A stretch of DNA of 64,000 nt from Saccopteryx bilineata. Taxonomy: Eukaryota > Chordata > Mammalia > Chiroptera > Emballonuridae. The position numbers and the translations under genes are program-made. Of this stretch, positions 34,580 through 45,424 are shown one piece after another (the first letter of the stretch is position 1; each line of letters begins with the position of its first letter). Location: NCBI RefSeq assembly GCF_036850765.1, contig NC_089490.1, positions 291,940,982 through 292,004,981 on the forward strand, in the 5' to 3' direction. The notes under the pieces were generated by a model. The model made no database searches. It had not been told where the DNA came from and was given only the letters and a program-made list of their open reading frames with translations.

Positions 34580-36545
34580 TTATATTTTATCTCTGATAAC
34601 TTTCCTTGCTTTGAAGTCTGCTCTGTCTGAAATTAACAAGCTACTCCTATTTTCTTTTGATGGTGTGAGCATGTATATCTTTCTCCATGTTTGATCTTAT
34701 CTATGTGTGTCTTTATAAAGTGGATTTCTTTTAGACAACATATCGTTAGATCTTGTTTTTTGACCCACTCTGACATTCTCTTTTAAGTGGTACATTTAGA
34801 CCATTACTTAAGATGATTATTGATATATTTGAATTGCTATCTACTATATTTGTTACTGGTTTTTTATTTATCATCCTTGTTTTTTTTCTAACTTTCTATT
34901 CTATTGTTTTTTACTTCTGTGCTTTTAATTAAGCATTTTATGGGATTATACTTTCTTTTCTCACAATATTCATTATAATTCTTAAGTTATTTTGTAGGTG
35001 GTTGTCTTGAGTTTGCATTGTGCATTAGAGCTAATCTAAGTTCACTTTCAGATAACTATACCACTGCACAGTGTACTTTTTAATAACAAAATAATTCTCA
35101 TTTCTCCAACTCATTCTTTGTATCATTGCTATCTTTTATTTCATTTATAAATAAACATACATATGCATATATATGTTTAGGTACATATTAATATGAATAA
35201 TCAAACACATTGTTGGTATTATATTTTAAACTTTAAATATCATATATATAAGAGGAAGTTGCAAGTATAAACCTTTAACCCAGACTTTTATTTTTCCAAA
35301 TGATGTCTAACTGGAATCATACATTAAAGTAACCTTTTAAAACTGGCTTCTTTCACCTAAAAGTTAGGTATTGTTTAGAAGTTAAGGTTTGATCATGTCT
35401 TTCCATGCCTTGAAAGCTTATTTCCTTTTATCACTGAAAATATCCCATTGCACGGATGTATCCAGGTTTGTTTATCCAATAACATACTGAAGGACATCTT
35501 GCTTGCTATAAATATGAATAAATCTTCTAGAAACATTTGTGTGCAGCATTTCGTGAAAAAATAAATTTCAAAGCACCTTGGTAAATATCTAGGAGCACAA
35601 TTGCTGGGTTGTATGGTAAAGCTATGTTTATTTTTCAAAAGAAACTGCCAAATGGTTTTCTAAAGTAGCTAAAACTTTTGTATTCTCACAACAATGAATG
35701 AGTACCATGTCATTCCATATCCTTGTCATCATTTGATAATGTTAGATACATGTTTTAAAAATACTGCAGATATTCTCAGGGATATAGCAGCATCTCACTG
35801 CTGCTTTACTTTGCAATTCTATAATGACAACTTATTTGCTGTATCTATTTGTATATTTCATTTGGTAATGTCTCTGTTCAGATCTTTTGACCATTTTCTT
35901 TTATTATTAGGCTGTTTTATTTTCTTACTGTGAGTTTTAAAAGTTCTCTCTATGTTTTGGATATGGGTCCTTTATCAGATAGGGGGTTTGCAATTTTCCC
36001 CCTACTTGTATTTGCTTTTCATTCTCTTAATTGTGATTTACACAGAGTAGAAGAATTTAAATTAATAAAGTCCAATTCTTCTGATTTTTCATAGATCACG
36101 ATTTTGCTTTTATATCAAAAATGTCATTGGCAAACATAAGGCCAATTAGATTTTTTTTCCTCTAGAATTTTTGTATTTTACATTTAGAACTATGATCACT
36201 TTTGAGTTCACTAATTGTCAGATTTGTTGGTTTGATGTCAAGATTAATGTTATTTTGTATTTGGATGTCTAATTTTTCCAGGTCCATTTGATGAATAGAC
36301 TATTTTTTTTCCTCCGTTGAGCTATTATTGTGACTTAGTCAAAAATTAATAGAATATATGAAATGAATCAATATATTGGCTCTCTATTCTTTTTCTTTGA
36401 TCTAGTTGTCTATTTTTTGCAAATACCAATGTCTTGATTATTGTTGGTTTATTGTAAATCTTGATATCAGATAATGTTAGTCATCCAACTTCATTGTTCT
36501 TTTTTTATTGCTATGATGACTATTGTGTCTTTTGCCTTTGAAAAG
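34580..36545 (-). mobile_element. Old L1 fragment(s), minus strand
   Basis: The plus strand shows the inverse of ORF2 5' (endonuclease) sequence at 34590-34850: ctttgaagtctgctctgtctg, agtggatttcttttagacaaca, ttttttgacccactctgacat. From about 35290 it has C-terminal and RT-distal sequence, such as tggatatgggtcctttatcagat and attgctgggttgtatggtaaa. The order is broken and the copy is heavily diverged, with no long frame. It may be two separate old insertions. Confidence 0.65.
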
Positions 36546-36709
36546 AATAAGTGTCTTTCATGAACCAAAAAACTCTTTTAGATGATACTTATTACCCTAT
36601 TTTAAATTATATCTAAGTACTTAAATATCATCAGCACTTCACAGTCATTACCAAAATCTGTATTAGTATCCAAGGTCGTCTATAACAACACACAACAATC
36701 TCAGTGGCT

Positions 36710-37045
36710 CCTGACCTGGCGGTGGTGCAGTGGATAGAGCATTGGACTGAGATGTGGAGCACCCAGGTTCGAGACCCCAAGGTCACCAGCTTGAGTGCGG
36801 GCTCATCTGGCTTGAGCAAAAAAGCTCACCAGCTTGGACCCAAGGTCACTGGCTCGAGCAAGGGGTTACTCGGTCCGCTGAAGGCCCACAGTCAAGGCAC
36901 ATATGAAAAAGCAATCAATGAACAACTAAGGTGTCGCAACGAAAAACTGATGATTGAAGCTTCTCATCTCTCTCCATATCTGTCTGTCTGTCCCTATCTA
37001 TCCCTCTCTCTGACTCTCTCTCTGTCTCTGAAAAAAACCAAAAAA
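36710..37045 (+). mobile_element. SINE family B
   Basis: The head is cctgacctggcggtggtgca, and the body and pyrimidine tail are as in the 5298 copy. The perfect 10-bp TSD ctcagtggct is at 36700-36709 and 37046-37055, within MLT1-like sequence. Confidence 0.9.
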
Positions 37046-37128
37046 CTCAGTGGCTTTAAACAACAGAAATGCATTTATTGTATCATAGATTTGGAGGCTG
37101 GAAGTCTATAATAAAGTTTTTGGAAGGG

Positions 37129-37483
37129 TGTGGGAAAACAGCTATGTTACTTTTGCTTGCTGGTTTACCGGCTACAAGCACTTTGCCTGATTAGTGCTGG
37201 GGTGGGGGGGGGGCAGCCCCATGTGTGTATAGTCTGTGTTAGGCTACAGGGGCTTGCCCTCAGGGGTGATTCTCCCAGATGGCTCTCCTGCCTCTGCAAG
37301 GTGCGGTTTTTCTGATCTTTTGCCCTTCACTGCAAAATGCATGTTTTCCTTTGTTTATTTTCTGTCCTGTCTTTGCGAGCCTCCAGTAAACAGGCATGGC
37401 CCAACACTTTCTGGCTCTGCAGTTCCTCTACCATCTGTCCTAATTCAGTGCAAACCTGCCTGGCCCCAGCCACCGGCATTACA
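37129..37483 (+). mobile_element. Solo LTR, family D, perfect 5-bp TSD
   Basis: It starts tgtgggaaaacagc and ends ccggcattaca. The flanks are aaggg on both sides (37124-37128 and 37484-37488). The R/U5-like region carries gtaaacaggcatggcccaa, which is aataaacagg-like in the copy at 41424 and may be the polyadenylation site. No internal region is attached. Confidence 0.85.
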
Positions 37484-37592
37484 AAGGGCCATGCTCACCC
37501 AGAAGAATTTAAAAGAGTATGTTTTCTTGTGTGTTTTAGCTCCTTTTGCTTACCAGAAACCGTTGATACTTCTTATTTCGCAGATGCGTCAC

Positions 37593-37721
37593 TGTAATTT
37601 AATGCTGGTGGCCAAGGCAATTGGCCATACATAGACTATACACAGGTGGTGCTGCCACGTACTCACACACTAGTCAGGCAAAGTACAAGCAAGCAAGCCT
37701 AACACAGTTGTTTTTCCAACA
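37593..37721 (-). mobile_element. Miniature solo LTR, family D, minus strand
   Basis: On the minus strand it starts TGTTGGAAAAACAACTGTG and ends with the family 3' terminus (ccagcattaaattaca). Only 129 bp remain, against about 360-480 bp in other copies. The flanks gtcac (37588-37592) and atcac (37722-37726) give a 5-bp TSD with one mismatch. Either the middle was lost after insertion or a short form inserted. Confidence 0.7.
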
Positions 37722-37915
37722 ATCACTCTGCCTCCACCATCATGTGGTATTATCCCCATGTACCTCTGTGTTCAAATTTCCCCCTGTAATTCATTATGAT
37801 CTCATATTAACTTGATTAGAGCTGCTGTACTCCTATTTACAAATGAAGATGGGTATTAGGAGTGAGAAATTCAACATATTTTTTTGAGAACACAATTCAA
37901 CCCACAACATTGGGC

Positions 37916-39491
37916 AATAGGACTTCATGTAAATAAGACTTTTGTGTGAAATTGTATGTGAATAGGGTTAACATTAGGCTCTTTTTAATATTTGCTGTAG
38001 CTTTAAATGCATGGGGCTGTTTTCTCCTCTTAGAAATCCTGAACCTTGTAGTTTCAGCTGTAATCCACAGCTACAGTTGGGCCCTGCTGGTAGGGAAGTA
38101 AGAAGTGTGAGAAGAAAAACCTTCTGTAATACTCTGATTAAGTTTTGGTGTTTTAGTGAGTCGTCTGTGTTCCGGGACTGCAACGTTCACAAGTGTTTCT
38201 TCATCCCTTCTCCTCCCTTACCTGAGAAAGGGAAACTAGAGAGAGCTGAAGTCAAGGAAAAGCCCTCCCGCCAGGTGAAACAAGGCTCTTGAGTTGTTTT
38301 TGCTGAAAAGTAAGCCCTGCTTATGGAGAACACTCTCCATGCATTTCAAAATGTTTACTTTCTTCTCCACCTGCCGGAGGCATGAGGTAAATTTCTTCTT
38401 GTATTTTGATACTTGAGAACCTTGGGGCGGATCTTAGAGGTACAAGCCACAACAGTATGGGGGTCGCAAAATTGCAGACCCCATAAGATTCACTCACTCT
38501 ATTGGCCACACATTCTTCAACAATTTGTCACAATTGCCATATATGTGTTTCTACCAGTTCCCAGCTCCAGCAAGTTCTGCTTCAGGTAAGTCTTATCTGT
38601 GATTCTCTGTAATTGCCTGTTTCTCCAGATTTCATAATATCAGTTCGGTTTGTGATAGTCTTTTCTGATGCATCCAAGAAAAGTTATTGATTCACTGTGT
38701 GTTCAGAATTTCTCTTGTGAGGATGGGATTGAAAACTTGCAAGCTTTTTTTATGTCAGTGTCAAAACGATCATCTTGTTACTTTCAATTTTTGAGAGGTA
38801 GTTTCATTTATAACGTACCTGATTAACTGATTCTTGAAGCACTTTGACTATGTCTGTGCCTTACCTTCTGAACTCTGCTTGCTCTTGTATACTCTGCCAT
38901 TAATTTCATTGAGTAGCTTTACTCTGGCTCTGTTTGAAATTTTGTGGTCTTTGTTCTCAGCATTTTTACTAAAATGTATGTGGGTAATATGTTAGCTTTT
39001 ATCATAATTTTTCTGCTTTTTTTGTTAATTGAATTTTGAATATTATTCTAATAGACACTTCTGATACAAAAACAATTTATCTTTGATTTACCTTTTTATG
39101 TAATGTTAGATTAGACTTTTCAATATTATGTTTTGCAATTTTGTGTCTATGTTCAGAAGGTAATGTTCCTTTCCTGAAATATCTTTGTTAGGGTTTTGAC
39201 AAAGGTAGGTTACTCTCACCATAAAAATATAGAGAAATAGTTCTTTATTTTTTTAGTTTATGTGAATTTAAAATTATTTATTAATTAAATATTTCAAATG
39301 TTTCACCAGTGAAGCTATAAAGTTATGCAGGTTTTGGAGGAGTGGGAAGATTTTTAACAACAGATTAATTTATTTAATGTGAATCAGATGAAATATATCT
39401 TCCTTGCTTTCTTTAGTTGCACTTTGAAGGAAACATTTTAACAAAACCAATTTTGTATATTTATTGGAATGAAGCTGTTTTTAATATCCAC
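37916..39491. other. unassigned, partly retrovirus-like or old-L1-like sequence
   Basis: 38000-38600 is higher in GC and could be an unrecognised LTR. 38700-39000 has faint resemblance to antisense L1 ORF1-proximal sequence (actaaaatgtatgtgggt). I make no firm assignment and see no host exon. Confidence 0.35.
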
Positions 39492-39879
39492 TGTGGGTTT
39501 TCCAGCGAGCAAGCCTAACAGCTGTTTTCCTAGCTGCAAGCACTTTGCACGATTACTGTGTGAGCACGTGTCACAAAGCCACAGGTGTATGTGTCTATCA
39601 AAAGCTATGGGTGCTTTCCCTTGGTGGCGATTCTCCCAGATTGCTCTCCTGCCACTGTGAGGTACAGTTCCTTGATTCCCTCAGCTGCCACCAGGAGGGG
39701 CGGTTTTCCTGATCCCTCGCCCTTCACTGCGGAAAGCATTTTCCTTTGTTTATTGGCTCACCTGTCACCGCAAGTCTCCAAAAAATGAGAATGATTTGAC
39801 TCTTTCCTGGCTCTGCAGTTCCTCTACTGTCTGCCCTAAGTCAATGTGAACCTGCCTGACTGCAACCTCCAGTATCACA
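39492..39879 (+). mobile_element. Solo LTR, family D, perfect 5-bp TSD
   Basis: It starts tgtgggttttccagc and ends ccagtatcaca. The perfect TSD tccac is at 39487-39491 and 39880-39884. Shared body landmarks include gattctcccagattgctctcc, gaggggcggttttcctgatc, tcctttgtttattggctca and aatgtgaacctgcctgac. Confidence 0.87.
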
Positions 39880-39884
39880 TCCAC

Positions 39885-40131
39885 TTACTTTATTTTTAAT
39901 GTCTCTGTGTTCTCTAAGATATACTGTTTTGTTCTACTATGTGATGCTATAATTTGTATTCTCTCTTTTTATTATTCCTGTTACAGTGTTATGAATGGAA
40001 AAAAAAAACTCTTTGATTTTCTTTCATGTGATACTAGTCATACTTTTCTGCTTCTACCTTTATTATTTAGTTCTTCATATTTTCTTTCAGTCTATTTTCC
40101 CCTAAACTTTTGATATGACAAATATATGACT
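39885..40131. other. unassigned sequence
   Basis: Nothing recognised. Confidence 0.5.
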
Positions 40132-40306
40132 GCCTGACCTGTGGTGGTGCAGTGGATAAAGTGTAGACATGGAATGCAGAGGTCACTGTTTCAAAGCCCT
40201 GGGCTTGCCTGGTCAGGGCGCATATGAGAGTTGATGCTTCCTGCTCCTCCCCCCTTTCTCTCTCTCTTCTCTCTAAAATGAACGAAACAAAATCTTAAAA
40301 AAAAAC
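40132..40306 (+). mobile_element. SINE family C
   Basis: The head is gcctgacctgtggtggtgca, then cttgcctggtcagggcgcat, gatgcttcctgctcctccc, a CT tract and an A-tail. The TSD is not clear. Confidence 0.82.
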
Positions 40307-40872
40307 AATAACATGACATATTTTCAGACAACCCTTTCCTCATATACAGATTTAAAACTATAAATGTCCTTGTGAGTTTTTTGATTCAGGTACATATTTT
40401 GAAATATATTACCATCATTTTTTCATTTATTTGTGTTTTGTTTCATATATTATTGATAATTATATTTTATAATTCCAGGTGGTGTAGATGGGGTAGTTCC
40501 AGACTTGACTTTTCAAAAGTAATGACTAGAACTCCACAGGTCACAAAACCAATGGGAGTGTTTAGCCTGCTGCTATTTCCACCTCAATAATATCGCTGAG
40601 TGTGGGAAATAACCACCAGTTGAGTCCATAATTTCACTGTGTTTTACTCTTGAGCTGGGGTTTTGATACAGCTAGATTCCATTCAGGTTCTATTGTTTCC
40701 ACATATATCGGTGTTCACGTTCGCCCGCATGTAGCAATGATTATGATACTACTTTTATACTTCAAGGATTCTCATCACCTCACATACCAGCATCAACGGG
40801 GTCCTTAACACCAAGACTGAATGTGCAGAAATCTAACTTTTATTTGCAGATAACAGTCATTTTTTTTATGAG
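40307..40872. other. unassigned sequence
   Basis: Probably old retroviral or unique sequence. No assignment. Confidence 0.4.
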
Positions 40873-40977
40873 ACTTTATTAAACGGAATGGCACAACCCT
40901 TTTCGGCTCCGCAGTTTTTCTACCGTCTGCCTGAATCTAGTGTGAACCTGCTTGGCCTCAGCCACCAGCAGGTTATA
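40873..40977 (+). mobile_element. LTR family D, 3' fragment
   Basis: taaacggaatggcacaac through gtgtgaacctgcttggcctcagccaccagc matches the 3' end of the family. The 5' part is absent or unrecognisable. Confidence 0.65.
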
Positions 40978-41178
40978 CTGTTAATCTATCTTCCATCTCT
41001 CTTTATAGGGACTACTGAAATTTACTGGGGTGACCATGCATTAGGGGAAAGGGAAATGATCACACTTTTCTAAAATGACTGGACACAGGATTTGAATTGG
41101 TAATAATTCCTGAGAACAAACACATAAGTTGGGAGCCCATCAGTGCCAGGTCAGGCTTTTGGAGTTTGGTCACTTAAA

Positions 41179-41530
41179 TGCCGGTGGTCAGGCCAAACAG
41201 GTTCACACTGGATTGGGGCTCACGACAGAGAAACTGTGGAGCCTGAAGCATTGGGCCATTCCTAGTTATTAGATTCTTGCCATGGTGGGAGACCAATCAG
41301 GAAAACCACCCCTCATGGTGGTGGATCACTTGCCCGCCACTCCAAGGGGCCAATTCCATAGACTGCTTGCTTGCCACCATGAGGGGTAGTATGCCATTTT
41401 GCTCATCTGTCACTGGGAAAATCTAATAAACAGGAATAGCCCAATGCTTCAGGATCCGTAGTTCCTCTTCCTCACATTCCGTCTGCCTGAATCCAATGTG
41501 AACCTGCCTGGCCTTGGCCACCGGTATTAC
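41179..41530. repeat. Head-to-head inverted pair of family D LTR fragments
   Basis: The left arm (about 41179-41328) is the minus-strand form of the right arm (about 41376-41525). Both carry the 3' half of the family D LTR, including ccaccatgaggggtggt / ccaccatgaggggtagt and the caatgtgaacctg region. The right arm has an AATAAA at about 41423. The two arms could fold into a long imperfect hairpin with a loop of about 50 bases. Confidence 0.7.
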
Positions 41531-43697
41531 TGTCGTCAAATGAGTTTTAACTCTGGTCTCTCTCCCAGTGGGTCCACTGGACCTCTGAACCATTGTATAG
41601 TTATATTTTTCTGTTCTATATTGCATAGTTAAAGAAAATATATTTAGCAAGCAGCAGACTCTCCACATTGGTTCCTTGGTCTGTGTGTGGAATGAAAGCT
41701 ATTATGGTACAAAAGACCAAATGGAAATCACTAGAACTTCTACCTATAGAATGGTAATAAAAAGTAGTACCACATTCTGGAGTGATTGTGTAAGTTTTTA
41801 TGACACCACTGAAGACTTAAAAGGAATAGGGGTTGAGATTCTTCACATAACCCATTTAACCTGCCTGTTTAGCTTCTGCAAAAATGGATGAATGTTTGCA
41901 AAGCCAGTAATCATAAAATTAATTAGTTGATGACTCCAACTGCAAATGCTATTTCCAAGGAGATTTTATTGCTTGAGCAAATTAAATCAGATATCCTGAT
42001 GCCTGCTGTGTAACTATATTCAGACAAATGTGGGAATTTTGTTCATTTATTTTTTTCTCTATATCTGTTACTAACCATCATCAGAAATTAGTTGCTTTCA
42101 GCTAGCAGGGCCAATGATCTATGTTCCCTGGAGTATATCAGGGGTATATTAACTCTATGACTCCATGTCATAATATAGATTTCAGAGAACTCAATCATCT
42201 TACCTTTCCTCAAGAAATTATGCTTATCTATTACATTGATCATACTATGCTGGGTGGACCTGCTATGCAAGAAATAGTAACTACTATAGACATATTGGCA
42301 GGATCTTTGCATGTGAGAGGGTAGGAAATAAATCCAAAAGCACAGAGAAGCCTTACACTTCAGGGGAATTTCTAGTATCTAGTAGTGAGAAAGATATCCT
42401 ATCCTTTCTCAGGTTTACAATAAATTGTATTATCTGGCTCTTTCTACAACCAAAGAAATGAAACAATATCTAGCAGGCCTCTGAATTTTGGAAGCCACAT
42501 ATATCACATTTGGATAAGTTACTCTGACTCAAGAAACCCCTAAAACTTCTACTTTTAAGTAGAACTCAAAATAAGACAAGGCTCCACAATGAGTCTAGTC
42601 TAGACTGTTATGTACAATGCTCTTTGATTTGATCAGTAGGATCTGGCAGGTCCAATGACACTTAAACTGACAGTGAGAGATAGTTGTGAAGTTTTGAACC
42701 CATGGAAGGCCTGTGTAGGTGACTCACCATGCTGACTCTTAAAAGGAAAACTCCACCAGCCTCTATGAAAAGCTATTCTTCTTTTGAGAAACAGCTTTGG
42801 GTCAGCTTATGCTCCTTAGTAGAAATCAAAGACTTAAGCAGGTTGGCCACATTTACTAAATAACCTGAGCTGTTCATTATAAACTGGGTGTCAACTGAGC
42901 CACCAAGTCATAATGTTGAGTGTTTCCGGCAGCACTCCATTTTTAAATAGAAGTCATATATATGAGTTCAGGCTATAGCAGACCCTGAAAGCACAAGTAA
43001 ATTGAAGATAATGATTTTGTTGGCTGACCAGGGACCTGAAAAAAATATATTTCGGGAATTGGTGTCAAGGAGATCTGGAGAAGATGTGTTTAAATAGTCC
43101 TCTTTGAATATGAAACAATGTGAAGATAATTGTGTCCACTGTGAATTATCACCAATATGTGACTTTAGCAGGGGAGAATTTTAATAAGCAAATGTTAAGA
43201 TAACTCATTCTAAACATGGCCACCCTTGCTCTAGCCACTGCTAAATGACTAACCTACCAGCAAAGAATACCACCAAGTCCCACATATGACACTCATTCCC
43301 AGAGGTGGTCAGCCTGCTGGCTAATTGATTACATTGAATTGTTTGCAACATGGAATTGGCTGAACTTTGTACTTCCTAGATTAGATACTTACTCTGGATG
43401 TAGATTTGCCTTCCTTAGTACAAAACTTTTGCAAAAACATAAATTTGTGGACTTACAAAATGCCTAATCTACCATTTTAATAGTCCGTACAGCATTTCAT
43501 AGGGTCAAAGAACTCACTTGGCAGCAAATAATCTATGATAAAAGACTTATCCTTATAGAATTTACTATTCATACCATGTTGTTCATAATCCTGAAACATT
43601 TGGCCAGACAGAAAATTGAAATGGCCCTTTGAAGACCGAGTTATAGCACCAACACCTTGTGAGTCAGGGGAAATGTCTTCCAGGATGTGCTTTAAAT

Positions 43698-43766
43698 CAG
43701 TGATTTTCAACCTTCTTCATCTCATGGCACATGTTAACTAATTACTAAAATTCTGTGGCACCCCCC

Positions 43767-43808
<42 letters not shown>

Positions 43809-44008
43809 TGCTGATCTGGCAAAAATAGGTATAATTTTAATTCATTCACACTGGATGGTTATTGTACTTTTGCTGTTGTTATTTATTATATATTTTTTAT
43901 TTGATGTTCTAAGGAAATAAAGAAGTTTTCTGACTAGTCAGATATTGCATGTTTTAAAAATTCTTGTGGTGCACCAGTGTGCCATGGCACACTAGTTGAA
44001 AATTGTTG
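43698..44008 (+). mobile_element. hAT-like non-autonomous element (family H3), near full length
   Basis: It starts cagtgattttcaacc and ends gttgaaaattgttg, an imperfect inverted repeat. The inner pair ctcatggcac / gtgccatggcac also fits. Flanking octamers ctttaaat and ttctgagt differ at four positions, all transitions, so the TSD is only tentative. It carries an (AT)n/T9 tract and lies inside retroviral pol remains. Confidence 0.7.
43769..43809 (+). repeat. (AT)16 plus T9 microsatellite
   Basis: A pure AT run of about 32 bases is followed by nine T, within the hAT element. Confidence 0.92.
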
Positions 44009-44660
44009 TTCTGAGTTAATATCCAACTGATTTACTGATGTTACTCCCATTGCAGTGAGTTAGAGGTCCAAAACACAATGTGTGAGGATGCGGATGACTC
44101 CACTTACTAGTGATACACTAGCAAAATATTTATTTCTTATACTCACAACTATAGGCTCTGAAGATATAGAGGTGTAAATTTCAAAGGGACAAACGCTTCT
44201 ACCAGGAGAGACTATTATAATTAAATTGGAGTAAAAATTTAATTGTCATTCAGCCATTTTGTATTCTTATTGACTATAAATCAATAGTCAGTAACAAAAG
44301 TTATTGTACTAGATAGGATGAATTTTGATGATATTCAAGGAAAAAAAATGTGTTATTATTATAAAATGGAGATAAGCAAAAACATGCATGGAATACAGGA
44401 GATCCTTTAGGGGTCTCTTACTATGTTGCTGTGATTAAAGCCAATGAAAAATTTCATAATAAGATTGATGCAGGACTTCTAATGATCCAGACTCTGGAGG
44501 TTAAGGATTATTCTCCCTACTATGAAATCATCCATGACCAGCTGAGTGCTTGCTGAGGGCAAAGGGAATGTGGAATGGTGGTGAAGAAGGTATTTTTAAA
44601 TAACAGCTAAAACTCCATTACCAGTTGCTGAAATGAGGACTGTAATAAATATTTGCTTGT

Positions 44661-45077
44661 TATTTTTTTGTGAATATATTTATGTGCAAATAAAACATTT
44701 TTATTTTCCTCTTATTTTCTTACCATCTAACATAAGATGTATTAATAAGAGTTTTATCATAATATTTAAGCTATAACATATTATAGGAGGAGAATAAACA
44801 TCACCCAAAGACTTTGTATCCTCCTCTGAGGAAAATGTTAACATTTGGGATAGTGTTTCATATTGAGTAGAACTATTCCATTATTATTATCTTTATTTGA
44901 AAATGAATTATGAATCTAGAAATGTAAATGAATGCTAAATTAAAAATATATAGGCTATGAAGGTCAGTTTCATTTGTCAACATGTCAAAGCTAAAGTCAC
45001 CAAGTTTGAATCAAACACCAAGCTAGGTAGTACTGTGAAGAAATTTTGTAATGGTCATTAAAGTCCAAATACATTGA
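44661..45077. other. unassigned AT-rich sequence
   Basis: Nothing recognised. Confidence 0.5.
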
Positions 45078-45424
45078 CTTTATTATTTTTATTTATTTAT
45101 TTATTTTTAGTGAAAGAGAGAGAAAAACAGATAGACAGAAAGGGAGAGATATGAGAAGCATCAACTCATAGTTGTGGCACTTTAGTTGTTCATTGATTGT
45201 TTTCCCATATGTGCCTTGACTGAAAGGAATGGTCCATTTGAGCCAGTGACCCCTTGCTAAAGCCAGCAACCTTTGGCTCAAGGCAGCAATTCATGGAGGT
45301 CATATCTTTGATCCCACATTCAAGCTTGTGAGCCCTCGCTCAAGCCAGAGACCTCAGGTTTTGAACCTGAGGCCTCAGTGTCCCAAGTTGATGCTCTATC
45401 CACTGCACCACCATCTGGTCTGGC
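45078..45424 (-). mobile_element. SINE family B, old, minus strand
   Basis: A tttatttatttattttt tail on the plus strand, then gagaagcatcaactcata, ttgttcattgattgttttc, ccttgactgaaagg, modules of the gcttgagc type in reverse, and the head tccactgcaccaccatctgg. Divergence is higher than in the 26043 copy. Confidence 0.75.

Larger units (their letters stand above)
36660..37915 (-). mobile_element. MLT1-like MaLR LTR, minus strand, split by three insertions
   Basis: Pieces at 36660-36700, 37056-37128 and about 37722-37915 are, in order, the inverse of an MLT1-type LTR: ggctttaaacaacagaaatg, tttggaggctggaagtc, then cctctgtgttcaaatttccc, gaacacaattcaacccacaaca. Between them lie a SINE (36710-37045), a solo LTR (37129-37483) and a miniature LTR (37593-37721). 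The host LTR must predate all three. Confidence 0.75.
41640..44660 (+). pseudogene. Decayed ERVL-type endogenous retrovirus, pol region
   Basis: The plus strand retains scattered reverse-transcriptase features. Short frames around 41840-42330 include a PQEIMLIYYIDH stretch, in which the catalytic Y-x-D-D box is broken to YIDH. Later sequence (42470-43690) resembles the RNase H and integrase side. Stops and frameshifts are frequent, so nothing can be made. Sequence 44009-44660 may be the 3' continuation. It is interrupted by an hAT element at 43698-44008. Assignment to the ERVL-like class is from remembered similarity of the pol arrangement. It lies beside several family D LTRs, but whether they belong together is not shown. 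Confidence 0.6.

Noticed and set aside
37236..37634. 132-codon frame as a cysteine-rich protein
   Set aside because: It lies within a solo LTR (37129-37483) and adjacent repeat, so it is not a host exon.
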